Made by a program: the position numbers and the translations under genes. Below are positions 45,555 to 55,753 of a stretch of 64,000 nt of DNA, piece by piece (positions within the stretch are counted from its first letter, which is position 1; each line of letters starts with the position of its first letter). This stretch comes from an uncultured bacterium (lineage in GTDB: Bacteria; Myxococcota_A; Polyangia; Polyangiales; Houyiibacteriaceae). The stretch is from NCBI GenBank assembly GCA_938024995.1, contig CALJDU010000076.1, positions 1 to 64,000 of the forward strand, in the 5' to 3' direction. The notes below the pieces were generated by a model, which saw only the letters and a list, made by a program, of their open reading frames with translations, was not told the DNA's origin and ran no database searches.

Positions 45555-47324
45555 TCACCTTCCGGCTGGAAGTCCACCCTTTCGGGGATCGCATCCGGCC
45601 GTGATCGCGGGTTCGTCCCCACGGCCGAGCCGGATCGCTTGCACGACCGCCACGTTACGGATCGGCTCGATCACGTGACCGCGTGCGCGGAGCTCGCGCT
45701 GCACTTCTTCCGGAAGCGGCGCGAACTCTTCCACCCGGAGCTGGTTCGGCGTGCCTTGGTGATGAATACGCGGCGCCGAGAGCGCGTCGCCGAGCGGCAT
45801 GTCGAGCAAGAGCGTGTTCATCGCGACCTGTTGAATGGCGGTCACGATGCGGCTCCCTCCCGCCGCGCCAGCGCACAATCGCGGACCGTCTGCGTCGAAC
45901 ACGATGGTCGGCGACATGGTCGACACCGGTCGACGTCCGGGACCTGGGAGATTCGGTGCGCCGCCGACCAAACCAAAGGCGTTCGCCTCGCCGACCGCGC
46001 GCGCGAAGTCGTCCATCTCGTCGTTCATCACGATGCCGGCCGCGGTGTACCGCGCGCCAAAAGGGAGGTTCACCGTCGTCGTGACCGACGCGATGTTCCC
46101 TTCCCCGTCAACCACGCAGAGGTGACTGGTGCCCGTGTTGTCGGGTTGTGTCACGCGTTCATCGAGACGGATCGGCAGGTCGTAGTCGGCGCTCGGCATC
46201 GCCAGCGTCGGGTGGAACGCGCTGATCCGCGCGGCGACGCGATCCGCCGAGAGCATCTGCGCGATCGGGAGCGAGACGTGATCGGGGTCGCCGAAGTAGC
46301 GCTGCCGATCAAAGAACGGTCCCTTCCAGCTCTCCGCGACCGCGTGGAGCCACCCGGCGTTCGCGTTGCTTCCGGGCGTCCGCGGCCGGTAACGCTCGGG
46401 GAGGCCGTCAAGAATCGCGAGGCTCTGCAGCATGGTGTAGCCGCCTGCGCTTGGAGGCGGCGCGGTCACGAAGCGCAGCCCGAAGTGGTCGGCCGAGAGC
46501 GGCTCTCGCTCGACCACCTCGTAGTCGCGAAGATCTTGCGCGGTGAAGATCCCGCCCCGCGCTCGATTTCGCGAGACGATCTCACGCGCGATCGGACCGT
46601 CATAGATCGCCTGCGCGCCGCGCTCACCGAACGCGCGCAAGGTTCGGCCGAGCGTCGGTCGGCGGACGACCGTCCCTGGCTCGATGGGTCCTTGCTCTGA
46701 CGCGAACCACTCACGCATCACGTCGTCTTCACGCATCTGCGCGCCAAAGGGTCCGGTCATCCGTGTCACGTACGCGGTCATCGGGAAACCGTCTTCGGCG
46801 AGCTTCACGGACGGGGCGACCACCGTCTCGAGCGGGAGCGCACCAAAGCGCGTCACCATCATGTCGATGCCAGCGGGCTCACCGGGAACGCCGCTGGCGA
46901 GACCTCCCAGCTGCGAGGCGCGCGCCGCGGGACCTTCTCCTGGGTTGGGCACATCATCGTACATCGACGCGGACGACGCAGCCGGCGCACGTTCGCGAAA
47001 ATCGAGGAAGGTGAGCGATTGGTCGCTGGCCTTGTAGTAGAGGAGGAAGCCGCCGCCGCCCATTCCGCTCGACGCAGGGTTCACGACGCCGAGCGCGAGC
47101 ATGGTCGCGGCCGCCGCGTCCGCTGCGTTGCCGCCCGCCTCCAGAATCTCCGCCCCGACCTGCGAAGCGATCGGCTGGTCCGCGGCGACCGCGTGTCGGG
47201 TGAAGTCACGCGCAAACGCAGGCGGGGCTTCCGCTTCGGGCTCGGGAACGTTCTGCGCGCCGAGCGGCGAACTCAACGCGCCAAGAGCGAGGATGGCGAA
47301 CGCGCGAAAGAGGGAGCGAGTCAT
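45555..47324 (-). CDS. ggt: Gamma-glutamyltransferase
   Basis: HAVAADQPIASQVGAEILEAGGNAADAAAATMLALGVVNPASSGMGGGGFLLYY; DNTGTSHLCVVDGEGNIASVTTTVNLPFGA nucleophile region. Confidence 0.92.
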   Translation of the reverse strand: MTRSLFRAFAILALGALSSPLGAQNVPEPEAEAPPAFARDFTRHAVAADQPIASQVGAEILEAGGNAADAAAATMLALGVVNPASSGMGGGGFLLYYKASDQSLTFLDFRERAPAASSASMYDDVPNPGEGPAARASQLGGLASGVPGEPAGIDMMVTRFGALPLETVVAPSVKLAEDGFPMTAYVTRMTGPFGAQMREDDVMREWFASEQGPIEPGTVVRRPTLGRTLRAFGERGAQAIYDGPIAREIVSRNRARGGIFTAQDLRDYEVVEREPLSADHFGLRFVTAPPPSAGGYTMLQSLAILDGLPERYRPRTPGSNANAGWLHAVAESWKGPFFDRQRYFGDPDHVSLPIAQMLSADRVAARISAFHPTLAMPSADYDLPIRLDERVTQPDNTGTSHLCVVDGEGNIASVTTTVNLPFGARYTAAGIVMNDEMDDFARAVGEANAFGLVGGAPNLPGPGRRPVSTMSPTIVFDADGPRLCAGAAGGSRIVTAIQQVAMNTLLLDMPLGDALSAPRIHHQGTPNQLRVEEFAPLPEEVQRELRARGHVIEPIRNVAVVQAIRLGRGDEPAITAGCDPRKGGLPAGR

Positions 47325-47379
47325 GGTGACGCGACGTTATCAGGCTTGGTGTTTCTCCGGGTCACCGCGCTCAGAGGCG

Positions 47380-49101
47380 TCAGAGCGCGGAGAGTCGGCG
47401 GGCGAGTTGGTCTTCGTAGAGCGAGCTGGGCTCGAGCGTTCGGGCGGCGCCTTCGCCTTCGATGAGGTCCATCGGCTCGGTGCCGCGACCTTGTCCCGTG
47501 AGGTCGAGCGCTTCGAGGTCAGCGAACACCTCGACGTCTTCGGTGCCGATGACGTAACCGCGCCCAAACTGGAAGCTCCGGATGGACGCGCCGCGGTGAT
47601 TCCAAAAGACGTTCTCTTTCGCGCTGTGTCCCGCGCCGCTTGAGTAGCCGTTTCGGTTGACCGCGGCCCAGCCATCGTTCGCGGTGTTGCTGTCGATCAA
47701 GTTCGCGGTCGCGAGCGAGTGGTGAAACTCGCTGAGCCCGACCAGCGGGATGCCGCCTCGGGACGTGAGTGATTGTCCGTCGAGCGATTGGCAGCGCAGC
47801 CACACCACGCCGGAGGTGCCGTGGTCCCAGTTCTGAATGAAGCCGTGTCGTCCTCGCCGCGCGACGTCGTCCGCGAAGAGCACCTCGTTGCTGCGCGAGA
47901 CCTCGAAGAGGTAGCCGTTGCCGCCCGGACCGCGGTTCTGCGCAAAGGAGATCTCTGAGCGCTGTACGGTCACCCGGTGGCTATCGAGGATCTTGATCCC
48001 GCCGCTCATCACGTGCGCTTCGCCGTCTCCAAGCGTCGAGGCGAAGCTCGTGAGTCCATCGATCCAGGCGTCCGCGACCCATTCCATCCGAACGAGATGC
48101 GCTCGGTTGAGCGACCACGCCGCGTCCTCAGTGTTCGCGTTGCTCATCGCGATCTGCTCGACGCCGACTTCGCGGATCACGCCGTCGAGCCGCTGAAGCA
48201 TCGCGCCGTCGCTGACACGTACCTCGTCACGGAGCGGCACATCGAAGCGCACCTCGCCGCCTTCCAGGGACGTGATGGTTCGCCGATACATGTGCTTGTA
48301 CTGGTCGACGAAGGTGACCCAGGTGTCCGTCATCCCGTGCCGCTCAATGAAGTCGGTGGTGATGCGAAACCCGATCGCGATCTCGTCGCCGACCGCGAGC
48401 CCATCCGTATCACCGACCCGCACGAACTGCGCGCGCGCTTGTCCGTCCGCGCTGAGGGGTCGCGCTTGCGAGGTGGCGCGGCCTCCGCGAAAGAGCAGGT
48501 GCGCACCGTCGCTCATGCCCTCGCTTCGGGAAAAGAAGATTCGCGACGCGGCGCCTTCTCCGCGCATGACGACGCCTGAGGCGTCGACCACGAGCACGCC
48601 GTCGACGCGATAGTCGCCCGCGGGAACCCTGACCACGCCTCCGTCGAGCTCCGCGGCGTCGATGGCTTCCTGAAACGCGGCGGTCGCGTCCGCGCTTCCA
48701 TCGGCGGTCGCTCCGTAGGTCGTCACGTCGAAGATCGGTCCGTCGCGAAACGGGAGGGCGCGCTCCCCTTGAAACGCGCCGGCATAGGAGAAGTCATGAA
48801 GGAACGCTCCGTCGACGGTAAACGCCGGGGTCCAGTCGTCCGGGTAGAGCGAGGAGCGCCACGAGGCTGTGCTTGCATCGGTGTCCGCGCCAGTGTCGAT
48901 CGCGCTGGTGTCCGTCGCGTCCGTCGCGTCCATCCCGTTGGTGTCCGTGGCGTTGGTGTCCATCGCGCGGGTGTCTCCTCCGGTGTCCATCGCGTCGGCG
49001 GGACCCTCGTCGTCCCCGCACCCCAGCGCGCTGATCAAGAGAGCGAGGTTCAGGAGAGCAAGTGAAGCGAGGCGAGCGGGCATTCCCAGAGCGTCCCGCA
49101 A
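47380..49101 (-). CDS. Pectate-lyase-3-like beta-helix lipoprotein (CGDDD-type)
   Basis: ALGCGDDEGPADAMDTGGD; FDVTTYGATADGSADATAAFQEAIDAAELDGGVVRVPAGDYRVDG. Confidence 0.78.
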   Translation of the reverse strand: MRDALGMPARLASLALLNLALLISALGCGDDEGPADAMDTGGDTRAMDTNATDTNGMDATDATDTSAIDTGADTDASTASWRSSLYPDDWTPAFTVDGAFLHDFSYAGAFQGERALPFRDGPIFDVTTYGATADGSADATAAFQEAIDAAELDGGVVRVPAGDYRVDGVLVVDASGVVMRGEGAASRIFFSRSEGMSDGAHLLFRGGRATSQARPLSADGQARAQFVRVGDTDGLAVGDEIAIGFRITTDFIERHGMTDTWVTFVDQYKHMYRRTITSLEGGEVRFDVPLRDEVRVSDGAMLQRLDGVIREVGVEQIAMSNANTEDAAWSLNRAHLVRMEWVADAWIDGLTSFASTLGDGEAHVMSGGIKILDSHRVTVQRSEISFAQNRGPGGNGYLFEVSRSNEVLFADDVARRGRHGFIQNWDHGTSGVVWLRCQSLDGQSLTSRGGIPLVGLSEFHHSLATANLIDSNTANDGWAAVNRNGYSSGAGHSAKENVFWNHRGASIRSFQFGRGYVIGTEDVEVFADLEALDLTGQGRGTEPMDLIEGEGAARTLEPSSLYEDQLARRLSAL

Positions 49102-49204
49102 AATCCGAGGACGTTACAAGCAAGCGATTCAAACCGAAGGCAATGCGAACGAAGTGAGAGGGGAACGTTGGGGAGAGAGGGGGATCGAAAAAGACCCCAA
49201 AGAA

Positions 49205-50122
49205 TCAGAGCGCGTTGGCGTCGAAGCGAACGGGTTCCCGTGGCACGGCGGCGAGCCGAAAAGAGCCGAGCAACGCCTCCAAGGAGGTCTCGCGTCCGGG
49301 AACGCCCAGGCTCTGTCCGAGCGCGCCCAAGATCCGCTCCTTGCGCAAGCCTCGATCGCGAAGCGCGGCGATGGAGATGGAGCCCGCGCGCTTTGCGAAG
49401 CGCACGCCCGTGTGGTCTTGCGCGAGCGGGACGTGGAGAAAACGCGGCGCGGGGAGGCCGAGCGCGTCGTAGAGCGCGAGCTGGCGAGGGGTCGAGGGAA
49501 CGAGATCCTCTCCGCGCACGACGAGATCGATCTTGGCGTTCGCGTCGTCGACCACGACCGCGAGTTGATAGGCGTGGACGCCGTCTTTGCGTCTCACCAC
49601 GAAGTCGCCGTCGCGCTCTTCCGCGACGTCACCGACGAAGAGGTCCGAGTAGCCACGCGACGTGAAGCGAAACCGCAGAGCCGCGTCACGCTCAGGGTGG
49701 GTCGGTCCCTCGCGGCAGGTCCCGGGATAGATCGCGCTCGCTCCGTGCGGCGCGGACGCCACGATCTCTTTGCGGGAACAGGTGCACCGATAGCAACGCG
49801 TCCCGAGCTTCTCGATGGCGTCGTTGTACGCACCCGCGCGCGTCGATTGAAACGTGGGGCCCTCGTCCCAGGTCAGCCCGAGCCACTCGTGGTCCGCGAG
49901 GATCCGATCGGCCGATCCCGCGACCACCCGCGGTGGGTCCAGATCTTCGATCCGCATGACGACGCTTCCGCCGCGCTGCTTGACCAAGAGCCAGGCCAAC
50001 AGATGCGTCCGCGCGTGGCCCAGGTGCAGATCGCCCGTGGGAGATGGCGCGAAACGCGTCCGTGGAGCCGCGCCGATCCCGAGTTCCTCTTTCGTTTCCC
50101 GCACAGCTTTGGCATACAGCAT
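49205..50122 (-). CDS. gluQ: Glutamyl-Q tRNA(Asp) synthetase
   Basis: RTRFAPSPTGDLHLGHARTHLLAWLL; RIEDLDPPR; CYRCTCSRKEI...YPGTCREG zinc site; no anticodon-binding domain. Confidence 0.88.
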   Translation of the reverse strand: MLYAKAVRETKEELGIGAAPRTRFAPSPTGDLHLGHARTHLLAWLLVKQRGGSVVMRIEDLDPPRVVAGSADRILADHEWLGLTWDEGPTFQSTRAGAYNDAIEKLGTRCYRCTCSRKEIVASAPHGASAIYPGTCREGPTHPERDAALRFRFTSRGYSDLFVGDVAEERDGDFVVRRKDGVHAYQLAVVVDDANAKIDLVVRGEDLVPSTPRQLALYDALGLPAPRFLHVPLAQDHTGVRFAKRAGSISIAALRDRGLRKERILGALGQSLGVPGRETSLEALLGSFRLAAVPREPVRFDANAL

Positions 50123-50876
50123 GACGATGCGCGGCGTCGGCTACAACGGTTGCTTCCCCACGGGGCGGCACTACCCCGGGATCGCGGATCGCATCGCGGC
50201 GATGATTCAAAACGTCGTCGGCCTGGCCGAGGAGTTTGACGCCGCCGCGAATTGGGCCGAGCTGCCGATCGCGGTCATCGACTTCGAGACCACCGGCGTG
50301 AACCCAGAGGTTGATCGCGTCATCGAGATCGGCATCTGCTTGTTCGATGGCGGTGAGCTCGGCATCCGCGAAGGGCTCTTGGTGAACCCTGGGATCCCGA
50401 TCGACGAAGAGTCACGCGCCATCCACGGCATCACCGATGAAGAGCTCGAGGGCGCGCCCGATTTTGAGACCACCTTGCCGCGCGTGATCGAGCTGCTCCA
50501 AGGACGGCTCCCGGTCGCCTACAACCACCAGTTCGATCGCGCGTTTCTCTATGCCGAGATCGGGCGCGTGAAGACGCAGCTGACCGACGGCACGCTCCCG
50601 CCTGCGCTGCGCCCCGAGACCGTCTGGATCGACCCCTTGGTGTGGGCGCGCGAGACCTTCAAAGAAGAGAAGTCACGCAAGCTGACCGCGGTCGCCGAGC
50701 GCTTGGGGGTCCCGCTGGAACAGGCTCACCGCGCGGCGGGCGACGCAGAAGCGACCGGACGCGTGCTCTTCGCGCTGGCCCAGCACATGCCGCACGCCTA
50801 TGGCGAGATCGTGCGTCTGCAAGGTCGCTACGCCGCGTTCCAGGACGCCGAGATGACCTGGAAGCGCTTCAAGTAG
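50121..50876 (+). CDS. DnaQ-like DEDDh 3'-5' exonuclease
   Basis: IAVIDFETTGVNPEVDRVIEIGI; HGITDEELEGAPDF; YNHQFDRAFL; AHRAAGDAEATGRVL. Confidence 0.85.
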   Translation: MTMRGVGYNGCFPTGRHYPGIADRIAAMIQNVVGLAEEFDAAANWAELPIAVIDFETTGVNPEVDRVIEIGICLFDGGELGIREGLLVNPGIPIDEESRAIHGITDEELEGAPDFETTLPRVIELLQGRLPVAYNHQFDRAFLYAEIGRVKTQLTDGTLPPALRPETVWIDPLVWARETFKEEKSRKLTAVAERLGVPLEQAHRAAGDAEATGRVLFALAQHMPHAYGEIVRLQGRYAAFQDAEMTWKRFK

Positions 50877-50903
50877 CGCGAGCGCGCGAGGCACGTTTCA
50901 AGA

Positions 50904-51830
50904 TCACGGGAGGAACTCGGGGAACCACACGGTCGGCACGCGATCGTTCTGGATCATCGACGCGAGGTCCATGCTGATCGCGACGCTCACGTGAATGAGG
51001 AACCCGCTCCAGATGGATCGGGTCTTCATCGCGAGGGTCCCGAGCACGACGCCCGCGAAGATCGCGCCGAAGGTCTCTGCCATCGGTTTGCCGAAGTGGA
51101 TCATCACGTACGGGACGGTCATCGCGATGATCGCGTGGCTCCCCATCATCGCTTTGCCGGCCTTGAGCCACCAACCGCGGAAGAAGAACTCCAGGCTGAA
51201 GAACTGCGCGGCGTACATCAGCTCCCAGCTGATGAAGTCGAACCAGCTGCGCCCGCTTCGCCGGTAGAACGGGTAGTAGCTCGTGAACTCTTCGCTAAAG
51301 CTCACGCCGACCACGCAGACGAAGACGATGCCGAAGAAGAGCACGTAGATCCAGGCGTGCTCGAGGAACCCCTTTGTGGAGAGACCTTGGTCGCGGATGC
51401 GTTCGCCGCTCAGCTTGATGATGACCAGCGGGAGCAGGAAAAAGCCGAGGACGCGCCAGCCAGCCCACCATCCGTGATGGTAAAGCTCGCGCCATTCCGA
51501 GAGATGGAGCGTCGTCCAAAACGTCTCAGCGGCGCCATCCCGCTCTGCCATGGCGTCCGCGATCTTGCGGAACGTCGTCGGCATGCCGAGGTACTCCATC
51601 AAGATCAAGAAGACCGCGCCGAACCCGAACGCGAGCAGGGGTCGCCAATCGTAGCCCTTGCCTTCCGCGCGACGCTCGGCGCGCAGCGCCTCGGCCTCCT
51701 CGTCCATCTGCTTCCAGGTGTCGAGGAAGAACGCGCGCGGGTGAAGCTGAAGGAGTTTTTCTTTGAGGGTGCTCACCGAGTGATCTCTTCTACGGGTCTC
51801 ATCGGAGACGCTTCTGCGCCGTCGGTGCAT
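50904..51830 (-). CDS. CPBP-family intramembrane protease
   Basis: AAQFFSLEFFFRGWWL; MTVPYVMIHFGKPMAETFGAIFAGVVLGTLAMKTRSIWSGFLIHVSVAISMD. Confidence 0.8.
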   Translation of the reverse strand: MHRRRRSVSDETRRRDHSVSTLKEKLLQLHPRAFFLDTWKQMDEEAEALRAERRAEGKGYDWRPLLAFGFGAVFLILMEYLGMPTTFRKIADAMAERDGAAETFWTTLHLSEWRELYHHGWWAGWRVLGFFLLPLVIIKLSGERIRDQGLSTKGFLEHAWIYVLFFGIVFVCVVGVSFSEEFTSYYPFYRRSGRSWFDFISWELMYAAQFFSLEFFFRGWWLKAGKAMMGSHAIIAMTVPYVMIHFGKPMAETFGAIFAGVVLGTLAMKTRSIWSGFLIHVSVAISMDLASMIQNDRVPTVWFPEFLP

Positions 51831-51872
51831 TCACCCAACGCTCGATTCGCTCAGCTGCGCGCTCGACGGGTG

Positions 51873-52970
51873 TTAGCGCGGGCGGTACGGGAGGACTGAG
51901 CATGGCGCCTCGTTGTAGCTCACGCCGTCCTCGTTTCGAACCTCGGCGTTTTGCTCGAAGTCGGCATGGCCCGCGATGAAGCCGCGTCGGCTGTCGATGA
52001 ACGCGAGCGCCAAGCACATCTCTTGGTCGCCGATGCCGTACCCGACGTTGGAATCGGTCGGGTTGTCGTAGCCGCAGGTGAACCGGAGCCCGGTCGCGCC
52101 GCTCAGATCGATGGGCGGGTCAAAGACCTCGCCGAGCGGTTCCCCGATCCCGCTGTTGACCGCGAAGACGCGCTCGCCGTCGTTGGGTCCGCCGATGACC
52201 TCGAGCTCCAGCTTCTCTCCGAGCGCGTGGTAGTGCGGCAGGATGTAGTAGAGCGAGAAGTCGATCGGGCCGCCGTTGGCCGCGGTGAAGTCGCAGTCCA
52301 TCGTAAACTCGGAACGGCTGCGCGCTTTGATTTCAAGGTCCAGGTAGTCGAACGCGACGCCGTTGAGGCGCGTCTCGACCTGCGACTCCGGAACGCTGTC
52401 GAGGTGCATCGTGACCTGCGGTCGCTGCGGCTCGGGCGTGATGTTCAGGACGTGTACCTGACCGAGGATGACGGTGTTCGGCGGTAAGCGGATCGCGACG
52501 CCTTCCGGGAACGCCTGCGCTTCTTCTTCCGCCTGGGTCGACTGCGCGAAGACCACGCCACCGGCGGCTCCCGCGCCGAGGCTGCTGAACCCGCGATCGG
52601 TGCAGCGCCAGCGACCGTGTCCTCCAGGGTAGGTGTCCTCTTGGACGTAGAACCAGTTGGAGTGGTGCAGACCAGGCCCCGCTTCCATTCGCACGGTGTT
52701 GACCCAGATCGGCTCTTCGTTCCCGAGCGCCCAGCTCAAGCAGATGTTGGAGTCCTCGCCGCGAACCCCAATCTCGATCGGCTCGAAGGTCTCGCTGTAG
52801 GTAACGGGTTCGCCCGTGCCGGTGTCGACAAACGTGTCGGACCCGCCCGTGTCGGCCGCGCCTGTGTCGGCGCTCGTGTCGACCCCGGTGTCGGTCGCTG
52901 TGTCGTCATCGCCGCACCCGCCGAGCAGCGCGAAGGAGAGGACGAGCGAGCCCATTGCAAAACGAAGCAT
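51873..52970 (-). CDS. Lipoprotein with PHM/copper type-II monooxygenase-like fold (tentative; CGDDD class)
   Basis: LLGGCGDDDTATDTGVDTSADTG; GLHHSNWFYV and YILPHYHALGEKLELEVIGG motifs. MLRFAM start at 52970 preferred. Confidence 0.65.
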   Translation of the reverse strand: MLRFAMGSLVLSFALLGGCGDDDTATDTGVDTSADTGAADTGGSDTFVDTGTGEPVTYSETFEPIEIGVRGEDSNICLSWALGNEEPIWVNTVRMEAGPGLHHSNWFYVQEDTYPGGHGRWRCTDRGFSSLGAGAAGGVVFAQSTQAEEEAQAFPEGVAIRLPPNTVILGQVHVLNITPEPQRPQVTMHLDSVPESQVETRLNGVAFDYLDLEIKARSRSEFTMDCDFTAANGGPIDFSLYYILPHYHALGEKLELEVIGGPNDGERVFAVNSGIGEPLGEVFDPPIDLSGATGLRFTCGYDNPTDSNVGYGIGDQEMCLALAFIDSRRGFIAGHADFEQNAEVRNEDGVSYNEAPCSVLPYRPR

Positions 52971-53031
52971 GCGGAAAACGTATCGCCGCCTGTCTCGGAA
53001 AGCGAGCCCGCCCCGCTTCCAAGCCGACCGC

Positions 53032-53739
53032 CTAGAAGAGGAAAGGGACGACGCGCCAGCGAGTGGTCTTCGTGAACGCGAGGTACTCCGGGTCTTGGGT
53101 AAGCACCTTCTCTTCGGCGAGGATCCGCAGGACCAGCAGCAGGTCGAGCGCGAGGTAAACGATGAAGTTGTGCCAGCTGAAGTAGCCGAGGAGGAAGCCG
53201 ATCTGGATCCCGAGGTACGAGGTGTAAATCGGGTGACGCACCAAGCGGTACGGGCCGCTCGTGACGACGCCTCGGTTCGCGGGCAACAGACCAAAGCTGC
53301 GCCCGAGATGGAACTTCGCGTAGAGCTGAAAAAGCGTCGCGGCGACCTGAATCGAGATCGCCACGCCCTCTGCGACGAGCGGTTCACCACGTTTGAGCTG
53401 GATGAGCAGGAAGTAGAACGAGGCGCCGAACGTGATGAACAGCTCGTACAAACCTCGGTTCACTTGCTTCGGGAGCTTCGCGATGACGACCAAGGTCACC
53501 GTGATGATCTCGGCGACCAGCGACAGAAAGAGGACCCACTTCCACTCCACCCGGAGCTCGTGGGCCATCCGCAGCACAAAGATCATGAGGAAGGCGACCA
53601 CCAGGATCCGGCCGACGATCTCGACGAAACGCGGGTCAAAGAGCGGCTTCTTCGTCGCGTTGCCGTCGGGAGTGGGTGGGGAGGGCGCTTCTGCAGACGC
53701 TTCGCGGTTCGCTTCTTCGCCGGTCATCGCCCGGAGCAT
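53032..53739 (-). CDS. Isoprenylcysteine/phospholipid methyltransferase-family membrane protein
   Basis: GVVTSGPYRLVRHPIYTSYLGIQIGFLL...EEKVLTQDPEYLAFTKTTRWRVVPFLF. Confidence 0.82.
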   Translation of the reverse strand: MLRAMTGEEANREASAEAPSPPTPDGNATKKPLFDPRFVEIVGRILVVAFLMIFVLRMAHELRVEWKWVLFLSLVAEIITVTLVVIAKLPKQVNRGLYELFITFGASFYFLLIQLKRGEPLVAEGVAISIQVAATLFQLYAKFHLGRSFGLLPANRGVVTSGPYRLVRHPIYTSYLGIQIGFLLGYFSWHNFIVYLALDLLLVLRILAEEKVLTQDPEYLAFTKTTRWRVVPFLF

Positions 53740-53833
53740 ACCCGTAGAAACCGAGGAGTTCGCGGGAGATTCAGTGAGACGACTGTCACACAGGATTTTC
53801 GATCTCTTCGTGCGTGCCTGCTAACGTTCTTCG

Positions 53834-54937
53834 ATGTCCCTCCCGATTACGTTCTTCCAGCAGCTCCCGAAAACCGACCTCCACGTGCACCTGGACGGTT
53901 CGCTCCGCCTGGAGACCATCCTCGAGCTCGCCCAGACCGACGGGATTGAGCTGCCCGCGACCACCCCTGCGGAGCTGGCCCGCGCGATGCACTGCGGCGA
54001 GAACACCGGGAGCCTGGTCGAGTACCTGAAGGCCTTCGACGTCACGTTGAAGGTGATGCAGACCGAAGACTCGCTTCACCGCATCGCGTACGAGCTCGCG
54101 GAAGACAACGCGAAAGAGAACGTCCGTTACATGGAGGTCCGCTACGCGCCGATGCTCCACACTCGTAAAGGGCTTCGCCTCGCGGCGGTGGTCGAGGCGG
54201 TGCTTCGTGGTTTGGCGGACGCGCAGCGCGACTTCGGCATCGAGTCGAACGTCATCCTCTGCGGGATTCGGAACATCTCGCCGCAGTCCTCCCTCGAGAT
54301 GGCGCAGCTCGCGGTTGCCTACAAGAACCGAGGCATCCTCGCGTTCGACCTCGCGGGCGCCGAGTACGACCACCCAGCCAAGCATCACATCGAGGCCTTC
54401 CAGCTCGTTCGGCAGAACAACATCAGCGTGACCATTCACGCGGGTGAGGCGTACGGTCCGGAGTCCATCCACCAAGCGATTCACGACTGCGGCGCGCACC
54501 GCATCGGTCATGGTTGTCGACTCCGCGAGGACGGCGACCTTCTCCACTACGTGAACGATCACCGCATCGCGCTGGAGTGTTGCCCGTCCTCGAACGTGCA
54601 GACCGGCGCGGTTCGCGATCTAAGCAGCCACCCGATGAAGCTCTACTACGACCTCGGGATCCGGGTCACGATCAACACGGACAACCGATTGATCACGGAC
54701 ACCACGGTTTCGAAAGAGCTCTGGCTCTGCCACACGCAGATGGGCTTTTCGGTTCGCGATCTGAAGCACATCGTCATCAACGGGTTCAAGGCCGCGTTCC
54801 TGCCGTTCCACCGCAAGCAGGCCTTGATCCGGAGCATCATGCCGGAGCTTGGTGAGTTCAACGAGGACGGTACGCGGACGCCATCGCAGCGCCCGGCGGA
54901 CGCACGCGCGCTCCCGACCGCCGACATCGACGCCTAG
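53834..54937 (+). CDS. add: Adenosine deaminase
   Basis: PKTDLHVHLDGSLRLETIL; TIHAGEAYGPESIHQAIHDCGAHRIGHGCRL; TINTDNRLITDTTVSKEL. Confidence 0.92.
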   Translation: MSLPITFFQQLPKTDLHVHLDGSLRLETILELAQTDGIELPATTPAELARAMHCGENTGSLVEYLKAFDVTLKVMQTEDSLHRIAYELAEDNAKENVRYMEVRYAPMLHTRKGLRLAAVVEAVLRGLADAQRDFGIESNVILCGIRNISPQSSLEMAQLAVAYKNRGILAFDLAGAEYDHPAKHHIEAFQLVRQNNISVTIHAGEAYGPESIHQAIHDCGAHRIGHGCRLREDGDLLHYVNDHRIALECCPSSNVQTGAVRDLSSHPMKLYYDLGIRVTINTDNRLITDTTVSKELWLCHTQMGFSVRDLKHIVINGFKAAFLPFHRKQALIRSIMPELGEFNEDGTRTPSQRPADARALPTADIDA

Positions 54938-54952
54938 CGCGTCAGCGGCCAG

Positions 54953-55711
54953 ATGATCGACGCGCACTGCCACCTCGATTTCGAGGTGTTTGACGTGGAT
55001 CGCGACGCGCTCATGTCGGCACGTGACGAACGTGATGTCGGCATCGACGGCTTCGTGGTCCCTGGGACGCGTCCCTCGCGCTTCGGAAAGCTCGCTCGTG
55101 ACGCGCGCTGTCACGTCGCGGTCGGGGTTCACCCCGCCTACCTCGACGAGATGATCACCGCCGAGCATCTCGCCAACGCGGCGGAACGAAACGGCGCGAT
55201 CGCGATCGGTGAGTTCGGCCTCGACCGTCGGCTCCGCGAACGTTTCTCGCTCGAACGTCAGCAAGGCTACGCGCGGGTCCAGCTCACGGTCGCGGAGGCG
55301 CTCGAGCTCCCCGTGATCTTGCACGTGGTCCGCGAGCACGGCGCGATGCTCGCGTTGCTCGAGGACTTCCCCAAGACGCGCGGGATGGTCCACTCGTTCT
55401 CGGGGAGCGCGGAGGTCGCGCGTGACTACCTTCGTCGCGGGTTCCACCTCAGCTTTTCGCCACTCGTGCTCTGGGAGAAGAGCAAGGTGCGCGCAGTAGT
55501 CACGGATGTACCGCGTGACCGCTTGCTCATCGAGACTGATGCGCCGGATCAGGGGAGCGACAAAAGCCCCGACGGACGCTCTGAGCCCGCGCTCCTCTTT
55601 CGCGTGCGTGATGAGGTCGCGCGTCTTCGCGACGAGAGCCCGGGGTCGATCGCGAAGTGCACCGCCGCCAACGCCCGCGCGCTCTTCTCGATCGCGTCAA
55701 GCGCGTCCTGA
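54953..55711 (+). CDS. TatD-family metal-dependent hydrolase
   Basis: MIDAHCHLDFEVF; AIAIGEFGLD; GMVHSFSGSAEVA; RLLIETDAPDQG. Confidence 0.9.
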   Translation: MIDAHCHLDFEVFDVDRDALMSARDERDVGIDGFVVPGTRPSRFGKLARDARCHVAVGVHPAYLDEMITAEHLANAAERNGAIAIGEFGLDRRLRERFSLERQQGYARVQLTVAEALELPVILHVVREHGAMLALLEDFPKTRGMVHSFSGSAEVARDYLRRGFHLSFSPLVLWEKSKVRAVVTDVPRDRLLIETDAPDQGSDKSPDGRSEPALLFRVRDEVARLRDESPGSIAKCTAANARALFSIASSAS

Positions 55712-55753
55712 CGAGACTGGTCATCGCGCGCCCTCCGCCGTAGGAGTTCGAGT

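Noticed and set aside
48869-50239. 456-aa plus-strand ORF
   Set aside because: Antisense to the beta-helix lipoprotein and gluQRS, both with clear motifs.
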